From contig CACJHW010000006.1 of the NCBI GenBank assembly GCA_902593285.1, positions 1 through 35,636 of the forward strand: a stretch of DNA of 35,636 bases. Reading direction: 5' to 3'. The notes below the pieces were generated by a model. That model was not told the origin of the DNA. It worked only from the letters and a program-made list of their open reading frames with translations, and made no database searches. Source of the DNA: an uncultured Pelagibacteraceae bacterium. Lineage in GTDB: Bacteria > Pseudomonadota > Alphaproteobacteria > Pelagibacterales > Pelagibacteraceae. Position numbers and translations under genes: made by a program. This document shows positions 1 through 7,895 of this stretch, piece by piece. How positions within the stretch are numbered: position 1 is the stretch's first letter; each line of letters starts with the position of its first letter.

Positions 1-308
1 TTCATAATTATTTTAGTAGCCGTATGGTCAATTGGAAGTGGGTGACATAGAGGAATAAGTTCACTTGTCTTTTTTACACCCAACACAGCCGATACCTCAG
101 CTAAAGTAATAGGATCTCCTTTAGGCATCTTCTTATTTTTAATTAGATCAAAAACCTCTTTTCCAACATAAATTTTACCTGACGCAAGTGCTCTTCTAAA
201 AGTTTCTTTTTTTGAAGAAACATCAACCATATTGAAAGAGTTTTTTTGAAATATTTCTTTCGCCCAATCTTTAAGTTCTTCTTGATTTATAATTTTTAAT
301 TTTGACAT
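1..308 (-). CDS. moaC: Cyclic pyranopterin monophosphate synthase MoaC (partial, C-terminus outside window)
   Basis: MoaC converts the (8S)-3',8-cyclo-7,8-dihydro-GTP made by MoaA into cyclic pyranopterin monophosphate, in the early cytoplasmic steps of molybdenum cofactor synthesis. About 102 N-terminal residues are visible. They carry the family motif MVDVS near residue 27 and the conserved ELIPLCHPLP segment near residues 84-93, which contains an active-site region histidine. The frame is open to the window edge, so the gene is cut, not broken. The start ATG shares one base with the stop of the upstream moaA (TAATG), so the two are almost certainly co-transcribed and translationally coupled. 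I am confident because of the motif and the moaA neighbour. Confidence 0.93.
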   Translation of the reverse strand, partial: MSKLKIINQEELKDWAKEIFQKNSFNMVDVSSKKETFRRALASGKIYVGKEVFDLIKNKKMPKGDPITLAEVSAVLGVKKTSELIPLCHPLPIDHTATKIIM

Positions 309-1300
309 TAGCCACCCGTGGTAGATAAATTTTTAGTTAAACCAGTTTCGCCAAGTTCCAAGTGGTGAGATTCTTTTTTAAATTTCATTTGACCCATTAT
401 AAGATCTTGTAATTCTTCAATTTGATCATCTTTTTGTAATAAATGTCTTATACTTATTCCAGTATTTCCAAATAGGCATAATCTAAGATCTCCTCTTGAT
501 GTAATTCTTAATCTGTTACAGCTTCTACAAAAGTCTTTAGAGTAGGGCGCTATAATTCCAAATTTCCCTTTGTATTCTGGATTGATATAATTTAGTGACG
601 GCCCCGCATCTTTACCTAAGGTTTGATAAATCCAATTATTTTTATTTAAGTAATCTTTGAAAATTTTTGAAGATACATGATATTTTTTAAAATAATCTAG
701 GTTATCGCCTGTTTGCATAAGTTCTATATATCGAAAATTCACTTTGTTCTTTTTTATAAATTCTCCCCAAGACTCAAAATCTTTTTCTGATGCATTTATT
801 CCATTTAAAAGAACTGCATTAATCTTAATATTTTCAAAATTTAAATCTTGTAGAATATTAATTCCTTTTAAAATTTCTGGTAATCGATCATGACCTGTAA
901 CATTTTTAAATGTATTTCTATCTAGACTATCAATGCTAATATTAATGCCGCTTAAGCCACTATCTACTAACATCTTTGCTTTTTCATCTAAATGATAACC
1001 GTTTGTGGTAATTACAACTTTTTTTATTCCAGCTTCATTTTTTAAGATCTTGATTATATCAAAAAAATCTTTTCTTACCGTTGGTTCACCTCCAGTAAGT
1101 CTAATTTTACATACACCCAATTTTGAAAAAACTTTTGCTAGACGTCTAATTTCCTCTAAGTGAAGAAATTTTCTATTATCGCTCTTATCAATTTGATATC
1201 CATTTGGTAAACAATACCCACACTTAAAATTACATACATCAGTAATCGAAAGTCTTATATATGGAAAAGTTCTGCCAAAGCTATCTCTTAATATATTCAT
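308..1300 (-). CDS. moaA: GTP 3',8-cyclase MoaA (radical SAM)
   Basis: MoaA is a radical S-adenosylmethionine enzyme that cyclises GTP to 3',8-cyclo-7,8-dihydro-GTP, the first step of molybdenum cofactor synthesis. The 330-residue length is typical. The N-terminal SAM cluster motif CxxxCxxC is at Cys23, Cys27 and Cys30. A second cluster site near the C-terminus is at Cys258, Cys261 and Cys275, within CRSCNRLRIT and LRLCLFG. The protein ends in the Gly-Gly pair that MoaA needs for activity. The glycine-rich GGEPT SAM-binding motif is near residue 70. It lies directly upstream of moaC with a one-base overlap. Its ATG directly abuts a long hairpin (1301-1353) with no room for a normal Shine-Dalgarno outside that structure, so translation may be controlled by RNA folding. 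Confidence 0.96.
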   Translation of the reverse strand: MNILRDSFGRTFPYIRLSITDVCNFKCGYCLPNGYQIDKSDNRKFLHLEEIRRLAKVFSKLGVCKIRLTGGEPTVRKDFFDIIKILKNEAGIKKVVITTNGYHLDEKAKMLVDSGLSGINISIDSLDRNTFKNVTGHDRLPEILKGINILQDLNFENIKINAVLLNGINASEKDFESWGEFIKKNKVNFRYIELMQTGDNLDYFKKYHVSSKIFKDYLNKNNWIYQTLGKDAGPSLNYINPEYKGKFGIIAPYSKDFCRSCNRLRITSRGDLRLCLFGNTGISIRHLLQKDDQIEELQDLIMGQMKFKKESHHLELGETGLTKNLSTTGG

Positions 1301-1367
1301 TTAAGTTAAAGCTATCATAATTAATAAAATTAATCATGATAGAATTAACTTAAAAATCTAGCTTTAA
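1301..1367 (-). promoter_or_regulatory. Structured RNA leader immediately before moaA
   Basis: Between the GYD gene and moaA lies a long interrupted inverted repeat centred on 1327. TTAAGTTAA (1301-1309) pairs with TTAACTTAA (1345-1353), TATCAT (1313-1318) with ATGATA (1336-1341), and ATTAAT (1320-1325) with ATTAAT (1329-1334), with a three-base loop. A second, competing nine-base pairing is possible: TTAAAGCTA (1306-1314) with TAGCTTTAA (1359-1367), which covers the GYD stop codon. The two pairings share 1306-1309. On the minus strand the structure ends exactly at the moaA ATG, so it could hide the ribosome site. There is no terminal T-run, so it does not look like a terminator. It does not resemble the known Moco riboswitch as far as I can judge. 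Confidence 0.5.
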
Positions 1368-1690
1368 CCTGCTGGTTTATAATTAGCCATAGCCTTTGAT
1401 GCCATGCCAGCAGCTTTGCCCATATCCATTTCTTCTAATATGGTAAAATTTGTTATAGCTCCAGAAGCTTCAACTGCAAGCTTAACTGCTGCTGCACCTT
1501 CAAATCCAATACTACCACTCACAACTCCTACAAAATCATATGCTCCTCTTGTGATCATAAAAGATTCCATCTTTCCTCCTACTGCCTCTGATAAAGCAGT
1601 AGCTGCTGCAGCTCTGTCTTGGTCTGGATTACCTATAAATCCTTTAAAAGCTTGAGCTGTATAATTGCCCATTACTATAAATTTAGCCAT
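1364..1690 (-). CDS. GYD-domain small protein
   Basis: A 108-residue protein matching the GYD-domain family (PF08734), small dimeric alpha-beta proteins without an assigned reaction. It starts MAKFIVMGNYTAQAFKG and carries the signature region ITRGAYDFVGVV (GAYD at residues 49-52). I place the start at 1690 and not further upstream because AAAGGAGGT (on the minus strand, just upstream) is the strongest Shine-Dalgarno in the window. A TATAAT box sits at 1716-1721. The gene is Ala/Gly-rich and visibly less AT-rich than its neighbours, which with the strong ribosome site suggests high expression. It is upstream of moaA on the same strand, separated by a structured gap, so it may form the first gene of the moaA-moaC transcript. 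A role in molybdenum metabolism is only guilt by association. Confidence 0.8.
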   Translation of the reverse strand: MAKFIVMGNYTAQAFKGFIGNPDQDRAAAATALSEAVGGKMESFMITRGAYDFVGVVSGSIGFEGAAAVKLAVEASGAITNFTILEEMDMGKAAGMASKAMANYKPAG

Positions 1691-1715
1691 AGTTACCTCC
1701 TTTTTATAAAGTAAC

Positions 1716-1721
1716 ATTATA
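1716..1721 (-). promoter_or_regulatory. Candidate -10 box for the GYD gene
   Basis: A perfect TATAAT on the minus strand, 25 bases before the ATG at 1690 and followed by a strong AAAGGAGGT ribosome site. No good -35 is visible at 17 bases (TTTTTC), so recognition would rest on the -10. In DNA this AT-rich, TATAAT alone is weak evidence, but its position is right. Confidence 0.4.
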
Positions 1722-1898
1722 GAAGAAAAACAATTAATGAAAAAATTAAATATTAGTTATGTTGATTTTAAATATATTAATTTCAACTATTACTAGACAC
1801 TTTAGTGCATAAAATACTATAAAACTTAACTTCTATAAAAATAGTGATCCTTTTAAAGGTAAAATATTTTCAACTTTGTTTGAAAGAATTTAATTTAA

Positions 1899-2912
1899 TT
1901 AAAATATAACTTTTTCAAATTTTTTAGATTTTAAAGACCTTTTTGCACTTTCTGCTAGTATAAGAGATTTTCTACCATCTTCAAAATTAGCTAAAGGTTT
2001 AGAATTTTTTTTACAAATTTTTACTAAGTCATCCAGTTGAATTTTGTAGGCTTCAGAATATCTTTCAATAAAAAAGTTTTTTAATTGAGTTTTGTTGTCA
2101 GTTGAATTTTTTGAATACAAAACTGTTTCCAAATCTCTTTGATTATCTGAAATGATCATTCCTTTAGACCCAAAAAGCTCTATTCTTTGATCATAACCAA
2201 AACTACAATGCCTAGAATTAGTAATAATACACTGCACTCCTTTTTTAGTTTTCATAATTACAGTAGCTAAATCTAAATCATTTATTTTTTTTAGTTTTCT
2301 ATCCGAGAAACGTTGTCCGGTAGCAAATATGGACTCAAATTCATCATTTCCAGCATAAAATCTTGCTAAATCAAAATCATGAATCATCATATCTTTAAAT
2401 ATACCTCCAGATGTCTTTAAATAATTTATTGGTGGAGGCTCCGGGTCTCTGCTAGTAATAATTATTTTTTCTAATTTACCGATTCTACCCTTGAGTAAAT
2501 TATGATTTAAAGAATTATGCGCTGGGTCGTACCTTCTATTAAATCCGAGTTGAATTTTAGGTTTATATTTAGAAATTCTTTTTTTACACTTGTTAATTTT
2601 ATTTAAATCAAGGTCTAAAGGTTTTTCACAAAATACAACTTTCTTATTTACAACCGCTTCTTCAATAAATTTTAAGTGTGTGTTTGTGCTTGATGCAATA
2701 AATATACATTTGATATTTTTATCTTTAAATGCAATTTTTGGATTTTGAATATCAATAGAGTTATACTTTTTGGATAGTTTTTTTGATAATTTTTGATCTT
2801 TATCAAAAATATATTTTAGATTAAAATCTTTATGATTTATCAGGTTATTGGCGTGCATTTGACCAATTCTTCCAAGTCCAAATAGTGCAATATTAATTAT
2901 ATTTTTACCCAT
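1899..2912 (-). CDS. iolG: Inositol 2-dehydrogenase IolG (Gfo/Idh/MocA family)
   Basis: IolG oxidises myo-inositol to 2-keto-myo-inositol (scyllo-inosose) with NAD+, the first step of inositol catabolism. The protein is 337 residues, the usual length. The N-terminal Rossmann motif is GLGRIGQMHANNL (residues about 12-24). The CEKPLD motif holds the conserved lysine. GFNRRYDP and ITSRDPEPPP are highly characteristic of IolG. GGIFKDMMIHDFDLARF contains the catalytic Asp and His. Its start lies inside the 3' end of the upstream dehydrogenase gene (16-base overlap), so the two form an operon. It is divergent from iolE 1.1 kb away, and iolD is 10 kb away. The substrate assignment comes from motif similarity; another inositol isomer is possible. 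Confidence 0.88.
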   Translation of the reverse strand: MGKNIINIALFGLGRIGQMHANNLINHKDFNLKYIFDKDQKLSKKLSKKYNSIDIQNPKIAFKDKNIKCIFIASSTNTHLKFIEEAVVNKKVVFCEKPLDLDLNKINKCKKRISKYKPKIQLGFNRRYDPAHNSLNHNLLKGRIGKLEKIIITSRDPEPPPINYLKTSGGIFKDMMIHDFDLARFYAGNDEFESIFATGQRFSDRKLKKINDLDLATVIMKTKKGVQCIITNSRHCSFGYDQRIELFGSKGMIISDNQRDLETVLYSKNSTDNKTQLKNFFIERYSEAYKIQLDDLVKICKKNSKPLANFEDGRKSLILAESAKRSLKSKKFEKVIF

Positions 2913-4042
2913 CTTTTTCTTCTTGAGGAAATTTTACACGCACTAATAAATTTTGCTGTTTCTAAACCCTCATCTTCATTTGGATAAAAGTATCTTTTTT
3001 TTGTTTTGTTCTTCAAAGAATCGGCAAACTCTTTATAAATATTAGCAAACGCATCAAGGTATCCCTCTGGATGACCAAATTTTATTCTAGAGAATTGCTT
3101 TGAAAATTCTGAATTATAAAATCCTCTTTCTAATAATTTTACAGCACCTTTTTCTGGATTTAATTTAAGATAATTTGGATCATTTTGAACCCACTCTAAA
3201 CTACCTTTAGAACCAAATATTCTAATTCTTAAACCATAAACACCACCTTTGGCCATTACACTTGTCCAAAACATTCCTTTTGCGCCATTGTTAAAATTGA
3301 TCATAACCTGCGCATTATCATCCATTTTAATTTTTTTTGATATTTGCTTTATATCTGCAAAAACTGTTTGTCCTTTCAAGCCTGAAATATAAGAGGCTAG
3401 ATGGTACGCATGAGTTCCAATTTCATTTAAAACAGCGGATGCTCCAACTATTTTATTATCAATTTTCCATTTAAGTTTTCTTTTTGCATTTTTTGAATTA
3501 ATTTTTGTTCCACCAGACCAATCTTGAATATATTCAACATTAATATATTCAACTTTACCAATTTTACCCTTTTCAATTAATTTTTTTGCTTCTCTCACCA
3601 TTGGATAAGCGGAATAATTATGAGTTAGCGCATATTTTATTTTTTTATTTTTTTTAATTGATTTGAAAAGTTTCTTTGCTTGATCTAAATTTCCTGCAAA
3701 AGGTTTATCAGAAATTATATTTATATTTTTTGAAATAAATTTTTCAGCAATAATTTGATGACTTGATGGTGGTGTCATTATAGCAACTACATTAATTCCA
3801 TCTTTTCTCTTAGCTTCTTTCTCAGCCATATCTTTATAATTTGAGTAACATCTATCAGATGAAATCCCTATACTTTTTCCAAACTTAGTAGAAATTTTTA
3901 CATTTCTTGAAAAAACTCCTGCTACTATTTCATATTGATCATCAAATCTAGATGAGATTCTATGAACATGACCAATCCATGATCCAGGACCACCCCCAAC
4001 TATTCCTAAACTTAATTTTTTAGTTTTATTTGATTTAAACAT
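2897..4042 (-). CDS. Gfo/Idh/MocA-family NAD(P)-dependent sugar/inositol dehydrogenase
   Basis: A 381-residue oxidoreductase. The N-terminus LGIVGGGPGSWIGHVHR is the nucleotide-binding turn of a distinct Gfo/Idh subgroup of about 380-390 residues often found in sugar or inositol clusters. The DKPF motif supplies the conserved Lys, and THNYSAYPMVREA and NEIGTHAYHLA follow in the C-terminal domain. I chose the ATG at 4042. The frame stays open to 4120, but that extension would run over the start of the divergent iolE and lacks family similarity. It overlaps iolG by 16 bases and is divergent from iolE across 28 bases, so it belongs to the inositol group. It may act on scyllo-inositol, D-chiro-inositol or a related polyol; the sequence does not decide. 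Confidence 0.82.
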   Translation of the reverse strand: MFKSNKTKKLSLGIVGGGPGSWIGHVHRISSRFDDQYEIVAGVFSRNVKISTKFGKSIGISSDRCYSNYKDMAEKEAKRKDGINVVAIMTPPSSHQIIAEKFISKNINIISDKPFAGNLDQAKKLFKSIKKNKKIKYALTHNYSAYPMVREAKKLIEKGKIGKVEYINVEYIQDWSGGTKINSKNAKRKLKWKIDNKIVGASAVLNEIGTHAYHLASYISGLKGQTVFADIKQISKKIKMDDNAQVMINFNNGAKGMFWTSVMAKGGVYGLRIRIFGSKGSLEWVQNDPNYLKLNPEKGAVKLLERGFYNSEFSKQFSRIKFGHPEGYLDAFANIYKEFADSLKNKTKKRYFYPNEDEGLETAKFISACKISSRRKRWVKI

Positions 4043-4070
4043 TGAATATATCTTAGCAAAAAAAATATTT

Positions 4071-4973
4071 ATGTCAGTAAAATTAGGAATAGCACCAATA
4101 GCATGGAGTAATGATGACATGCCAGAACTTGGGGGTGATACACCTTTGGAACAATGTTTGTTAGAAGCAAGTCAGGCAGGATTTATTGGTATAGAGTCGG
4201 GTGGAAAATTTCCAAACAAGTCAGAGGAATTAATTCCTAAATTAAAAGAGTTTAACTTAAACCTTTGTTCTGGTTGGTATGGTGCAAATTTGAGAAAAAA
4301 TACGGTAGAAGAAGAAAAAAAAGTTATACAAGATCAGTTGAAATTATTTAAAGATTGTAAAGCACCTTGCATTGTTTTTGCAGAAGTTGCCGGATCAATT
4401 CAAGGAGATCCAAACAAAAAACTCTCGAATAGACCAAAAATGGATAAAGAAGAGTCTAAAAATTACTATAAAAAAATTTCGGAAATGGGCAAATATTTAC
4501 AAGATCAAGGCATGCCACTTGCTTACCATCATCATATGGGAACAGTTATAGAAACCGAGGAAGATACTATAAATTTGTTAGAGAATACTGATGATAGCGT
4601 AAAACTTACTTTAGACACTGGTCATATGCTCTTTGCTCAAGGTAACTCTCTTAAAATATTAAAAAATTTTAGTGATAGAGTTATTCATATGCATTGTAAA
4701 GATATTAGAAAAAGTATTTTAGATAAATCATTAAAAGAAGATTTAAGCTTTAGAGGTGCATTTTTAGAAGGTGCATTTACGGTACCTGGTGATGGTTGTA
4801 TTGATTACAAACCTTTATTTGATGTATTAAAAGAAAAAAATTATTCAGGTTGGTTGGTTGTTGAAGCAGAGCAAGACCCAGCAAAAGCAAATCCTTTTGA
4901 ATATGCAAAGATTGGTTATAAATATCTATCTGAAACCTTAAGTAGAAGTAATATCCAGATCTATAAAAATTAA
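4071..4973 (+). CDS. iolE: myo-Inosose-2 dehydratase IolE
   Basis: IolE dehydrates scyllo-inosose to 3D-(3,5/4)-trihydroxycyclohexane-1,2-dione, step two of inositol breakdown. The 300-residue TIM-barrel protein (xylose isomerase-like AP-endonuclease family 2) opens with LGIAPIAWSNDDMPELGG, nearly diagnostic for IolE, then GFIGIESGGKFP. Metal-site segments follow: LAYHHHMGT, LTLDTGHMLFA, VIHMHCKDIR and the terminal WLVVEAEQDP. It is divergent from the Gfo/Idh gene at 4042 with only 28 bases between starts, so the promoters must overlap the genes. It faces a convergent dehydrogenase gene ending at 5012. Confidence 0.9.
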   Translation: MSVKLGIAPIAWSNDDMPELGGDTPLEQCLLEASQAGFIGIESGGKFPNKSEELIPKLKEFNLNLCSGWYGANLRKNTVEEEKKVIQDQLKLFKDCKAPCIVFAEVAGSIQGDPNKKLSNRPKMDKEESKNYYKKISEMGKYLQDQGMPLAYHHHMGTVIETEEDTINLLENTDDSVKLTLDTGHMLFAQGNSLKILKNFSDRVIHMHCKDIRKSILDKSLKEDLSFRGAFLEGAFTVPGDGCIDYKPLFDVLKEKNYSGWLVVEAEQDPAKANPFEYAKIGYKYLSETLSRSNIQIYKN

Positions 4974-4976
4974 ATA

Positions 4977-5002
4977 TTAAAAACATAAGAAAGTTTTTAA
5001 TT
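4977..5002. terminator. Possible bidirectional terminator between convergent genes
   Basis: ATTAAAAAC (4977-4985) and GTTTTTAAT (4994-5002) form a perfect nine-pair stem with an eight-base loop in the 38-base gap between the convergent stops at 4973 and 5012. The stem is AT-rich and weak but supplies T-rich 3' sides on both strands. The position is its best support. Confidence 0.35.
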
Positions 5003-5011
5003 TACTAATGT

Positions 5012-5968
5012 TTATAATTTTACAATTTTAGATTTTTCCAGTTTTTCATTAAAAAAATCAATAATATTTTGAATTGTTTCTTTTCCCATCCTAGTCATAC
5101 ATTCTTCTGTGAATGCAGCAGTATGTGGACTTAAAAATACCTTATTATTTTTTAATAAAGGATTATTTGGATCAGGTGGCTCAATCTCAAAAACATCTAA
5201 ACCAGCTGCGAGAATTAAATTCTCATTTAAAGCTTTATCTAGATCAATTTCATTTATCACACCACCTCTTGAAGCATTAATTATAATGCAATTTTTTTTC
5301 ATATTTTTTAGCAAGTCATAATTGATAATATTTTTTGTTTTTTCATTAAGTGGCACATGAAGAGATATTGCGTCCATAACTTTTGAAGCTTCCTCTAAAC
5401 TATCGACTTTTATACCACCGTGCTTTTCAATTATTTCTTTAGATACAAATGGATCATACACAAAAACTTTCATTTCAAATCCCTGACATCTTTTTATTAA
5501 AGCCTGTCCAATACGACCAAATCCAGCAATCAATATATTTTTATTCCACAATTCAACAGTTTTGGGCAATTTATTTCGGTCATTGAATTTACCACTTTTA
5601 ACAGTTTCATCGTACATATTTCCTTTTTTGGAAATATTAAGCAGCATAAACATTACATGCTCAGCTACAGCTACTGCATTTGCGGTTGCCGTTATTGTAA
5701 GAGTAATGTCATTTTTTTTTGTGCTTTCTAAGTCTATATTGTCATAACCAACACCATGTCTTGAAATAATTTTAAGTTTATTTGCACTATCAATTACTTC
5801 TCCTGCTAGTTTTGCAGTTCTAATTGAAACACCATCACAGTCTTTTATTTTTGTTTTAAGAAATTCAATATCTGTATTTTCTATAACCTCAAATTCGTAA
5901 TCTGGATTATTTTTAATAAGCTCTATCCCAGCTTCATGTATAGGCTGGATTACTAATATTTTTTTCAT
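5012..5968 (-). CDS. D-2-hydroxyacid dehydrogenase (phosphoglycerate dehydrogenase-like)
   Basis: A 318-residue NAD-dependent D-isomer-specific 2-hydroxyacid dehydrogenase. It has the SerA-like N-terminal substrate domain, the nucleotide fold at ILIAGFGRIGQ and the VYDP strand. The catalytic triad is the Arg in INASRGGVINE, the Glu in FEIEPPDP and the His in SPHTAAF. It lacks the C-terminal ACT regulatory region of full-length SerA, so it is more likely a catabolic hydroxyacid or sugar-acid enzyme than the serine-pathway enzyme. I place the start at the ATG (5968); a GTG two codons upstream is equally possible, and no clear ribosome site decides. It is the last gene of a minus-strand run with two Fe(II)/2OG oxygenases and a ketopantoate-reductase-like gene, and probably processes their product. 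Confidence 0.83.
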   Translation of the reverse strand: MKKILVIQPIHEAGIELIKNNPDYEFEVIENTDIEFLKTKIKDCDGVSIRTAKLAGEVIDSANKLKIISRHGVGYDNIDLESTKKNDITLTITATANAVAVAEHVMFMLLNISKKGNMYDETVKSGKFNDRNKLPKTVELWNKNILIAGFGRIGQALIKRCQGFEMKVFVYDPFVSKEIIEKHGGIKVDSLEEASKVMDAISLHVPLNEKTKNIINYDLLKNMKKNCIIINASRGGVINEIDLDKALNENLILAAGLDVFEIEPPDPNNPLLKNNKVFLSPHTAAFTEECMTRMGKETIQNIIDFFNEKLEKSKIVKL

Positions 5969-6010
5969 AAGCACTTATACACAAATATAAGTTTTATAAA
6001 ATATTTATTA

Positions 6011-6994
6011 TTAAATTAAATTAGATAAATCTCTTTTATTATTTTTGAAAGTAGGCAGAGGATATTTAAAAGCAAATTTTCTTGGAATACATTTTTCTTT
6101 AGCTTTTTCCCAAAGAGCTAGCCATTGTTTAAAATTTTTAATTTTAAGATTTTTTTTATTTTTACTTCTAACGTAAAAATTGGGAAGGGGCTCTCGTCCT
6201 GATGGCTGTCCAGCAACATTATACCTTAGATCAGCACTTATTCTAAAATCATTTGATCTATTTGGTAAAGAACAATGTATTGAATGTTTGTGCAGAAGTA
6301 TCACATCGCCAATGTTAGCCTCTAAATAAACATGTTTCATATCATCTAACAATTCACTATTTTTTAATTCTACTTGTCCTCTGTATCCTGAAACGTGATT
6401 TAGTAATCCTATTTTATTGATCTTTTTAACAGTAATCATACATCCATTTTTTTTAGTAGTTTTAGTAAAAGGAATCCACACAGTAACCATGTCAGTTAAT
6501 TTTTGACCTTTTGTATTTAATACAGCCGCATCCTGATGCCAAGGCGTTCTTCCACTTAGACCATCATGAATTGAACTCTTTGGTAATTTTTTTTCAGGCT
6601 GTTTAATTCTAGTATTTTGAACAGGGTTAGACATTATTTCTTTTCCCAAAATATTTTCTACAACATCCAAAATATTTTTATTTGTAATTAAATTCCATAA
6701 TGATTGAGTAGCAAAATAATCACTATCTTTTTTTACGTAGTCTCTTGGTAATCGTGTATTAAAATATTGATCCAAATCATAAATATTAAGTTTGGAAATA
6801 TAAGAGTATTTTTTTTTAAAATCGAAATTAAGAACTTTTTTTATGTCTCTCTTTTTTGCATATTTTTGTATGAGACAATCCATAACAAATTCCATATCAT
6901 TTAGAATTGGTTTTAAGTCTCTTCTAAAGTTAAGTACATTTTTAACAATCAAGTACCCATTCTCATATAATTTTTTTTGAAGACTATTTGTCAT
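6011..6994 (-). CDS. Phytanoyl-CoA dioxygenase (PhyH) family Fe(II)/2-oxoglutarate oxygenase
   Basis: A 327-residue protein of the PhyH family (PF05721), which hydroxylates small molecules using Fe(II), O2 and 2-oxoglutarate. The facial triad is visible as His153-Gln-Asp155 (in TPWHQDAAV) and His240 (in SIHCSLPNRS), with Arg251 placed to bind 2-oxoglutarate. It opens with ENGYLIVKNVL, typical of the N-terminal helix and first strand of the family. The substrate cannot be read from sequence; bacterial members act on ectoine, phosphonates, amino acids and others. It is separated by 31 bases from the next oxygenase upstream and by 42 from the dehydrogenase downstream, so it is likely in one operon with both. 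Confidence 0.82.
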   Translation of the reverse strand: MTNSLQKKLYENGYLIVKNVLNFRRDLKPILNDMEFVMDCLIQKYAKKRDIKKVLNFDFKKKYSYISKLNIYDLDQYFNTRLPRDYVKKDSDYFATQSLWNLITNKNILDVVENILGKEIMSNPVQNTRIKQPEKKLPKSSIHDGLSGRTPWHQDAAVLNTKGQKLTDMVTVWIPFTKTTKKNGCMITVKKINKIGLLNHVSGYRGQVELKNSELLDDMKHVYLEANIGDVILLHKHSIHCSLPNRSNDFRISADLRYNVAGQPSGREPLPNFYVRSKNKKNLKIKNFKQWLALWEKAKEKCIPRKFAFKYPLPTFKNNKRDLSNLI

Positions 6995-7025
6995 AACTAA
7001 AATTTATTTTATCATTCACAATATT

Positions 7026-7895
7026 TCAATATTTTGGTGCTGTGGTTAAATAGTTCGCATCATGAAAAGAGGTTAACATTCTTTTTTTGGTACTAATTAT
7101 ATGCGGATAATATGAGACACCTTTGTAATTCCATATAACTGGTTTATTTAATGCATAACTTCCATAAATAAAAAAACGCTTTGGACAGTTTTTTTCTACA
7201 AAGCGCTTAACTCCATGATAGGAATTGGGAGTAGATTGAAAAAAAACAACGGTTCCTTTTTTAGGAGTAAAAGATTTGACTACTTCAAGCTCAGTTATTT
7301 TTGGAAATCTTCTAAAACTTTTTCTTAAATTTTTTTTTGCTTTTTTTCTATAGATAGTAAGAGAGCCACCATTCCTTTTTGGAATGTCTGTTAAATAAAT
7401 TAAGAAATTATATAATCTAGTTATATCATCTCGATGAGGTCTTAATCTATACCCTCCCTTTGATACTGAAAAGTCTATATCTAAATTTACTTTAGGATTA
7501 GTATAATTGTTACCCAACATTTTTTTTAATTCACTAGAATTTAATTTTTTTTTAATAGTGAACTTTTTAGGATTAAATGATTTTGGTTTATGTAAATTAA
7601 TCCATGATCCATCTTTAAAATTTTTTGTAAAAAGATTTTCAATTTTTTTGTAAAAAGACTTGCTATTAAATAGTTTAAAAAGCTTTGCAGAGTTTATTGA
7701 ATTTTTTATATATAAATTAAAATTTTTTGAGCCTTTATTAATCCTGCTTCTACCTCCCATAATCATATCATCAAATGATTTTGAGTTACTGATCTCTTTA
7801 ATTAATAAATTACAGATATTTTTTGAAACAACATTGTCTCCAACTAAAACAGGAAAGTTACTTTTTATTTTTTTTAATTTATTTGTACTGAGCAT
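7026..7895 (-). CDS. 2-oxoglutarate/Fe(II)-dependent oxygenase, prolyl-hydroxylase-like fold
   Basis: A 289-residue, Lys-rich protein with a double-stranded beta-helix oxygenase core, closest in pattern to the 2OG-FeII_Oxy_3 group (PF13640). His154-Arg-Asp156 in RPHRDDITR, distal His227 in SYHGVKRF and Arg240 in PKRFFIYGSY give a complete iron and 2-oxoglutarate site. The segment LIYLTDIPKRNGGSLTIYR is typical of the core strands. It is unrelated in detail to the neighbouring PhyH protein, so this is not a simple tandem duplication. Its ATG directly follows the stop of the ketopantoate-reductase-like gene with no gap, which argues for coupled translation. The target could be a free metabolite or a protein side chain. 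Confidence 0.72.
   Translation of the reverse strand: MLSTNKLKKIKSNFPVLVGDNVVSKNICNLLIKEISNSKSFDDMIMGGRSRINKGSKNFNLYIKNSINSAKLFKLFNSKSFYKKIENLFTKNFKDGSWINLHKPKSFNPKKFTIKKKLNSSELKKMLGNNYTNPKVNLDIDFSVSKGGYRLRPHRDDITRLYNFLIYLTDIPKRNGGSLTIYRKKAKKNLRKSFRRFPKITELEVVKSFTPKKGTVVFFQSTPNSYHGVKRFVEKNCPKRFFIYGSYALNKPVIWNYKGVSYYPHIISTKKRMLTSFHDANYLTTAPKY

Noticed and set aside
1404-1655. An 83-residue open frame on the plus strand opposite the GYD gene
   Set aside because: It mirrors the Ala-rich coding of the GYD gene and has no independent signals.
1718-1898. Short palindromes such as CCTTTTAAAGG and CACTTTAGTG after iolG
   Set aside because: Stems of four or five pairs without T-runs are expected by chance in DNA this AT-rich; I see no gene or clear signal other than the -10 box near 1716.
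4043-4120. N-terminal extension of the Gfo/Idh gene up to 4120 on the minus strand
   Set aside because: It runs over the iolE start, has no family similarity and the Rossmann fold begins properly after the ATG at 4042.
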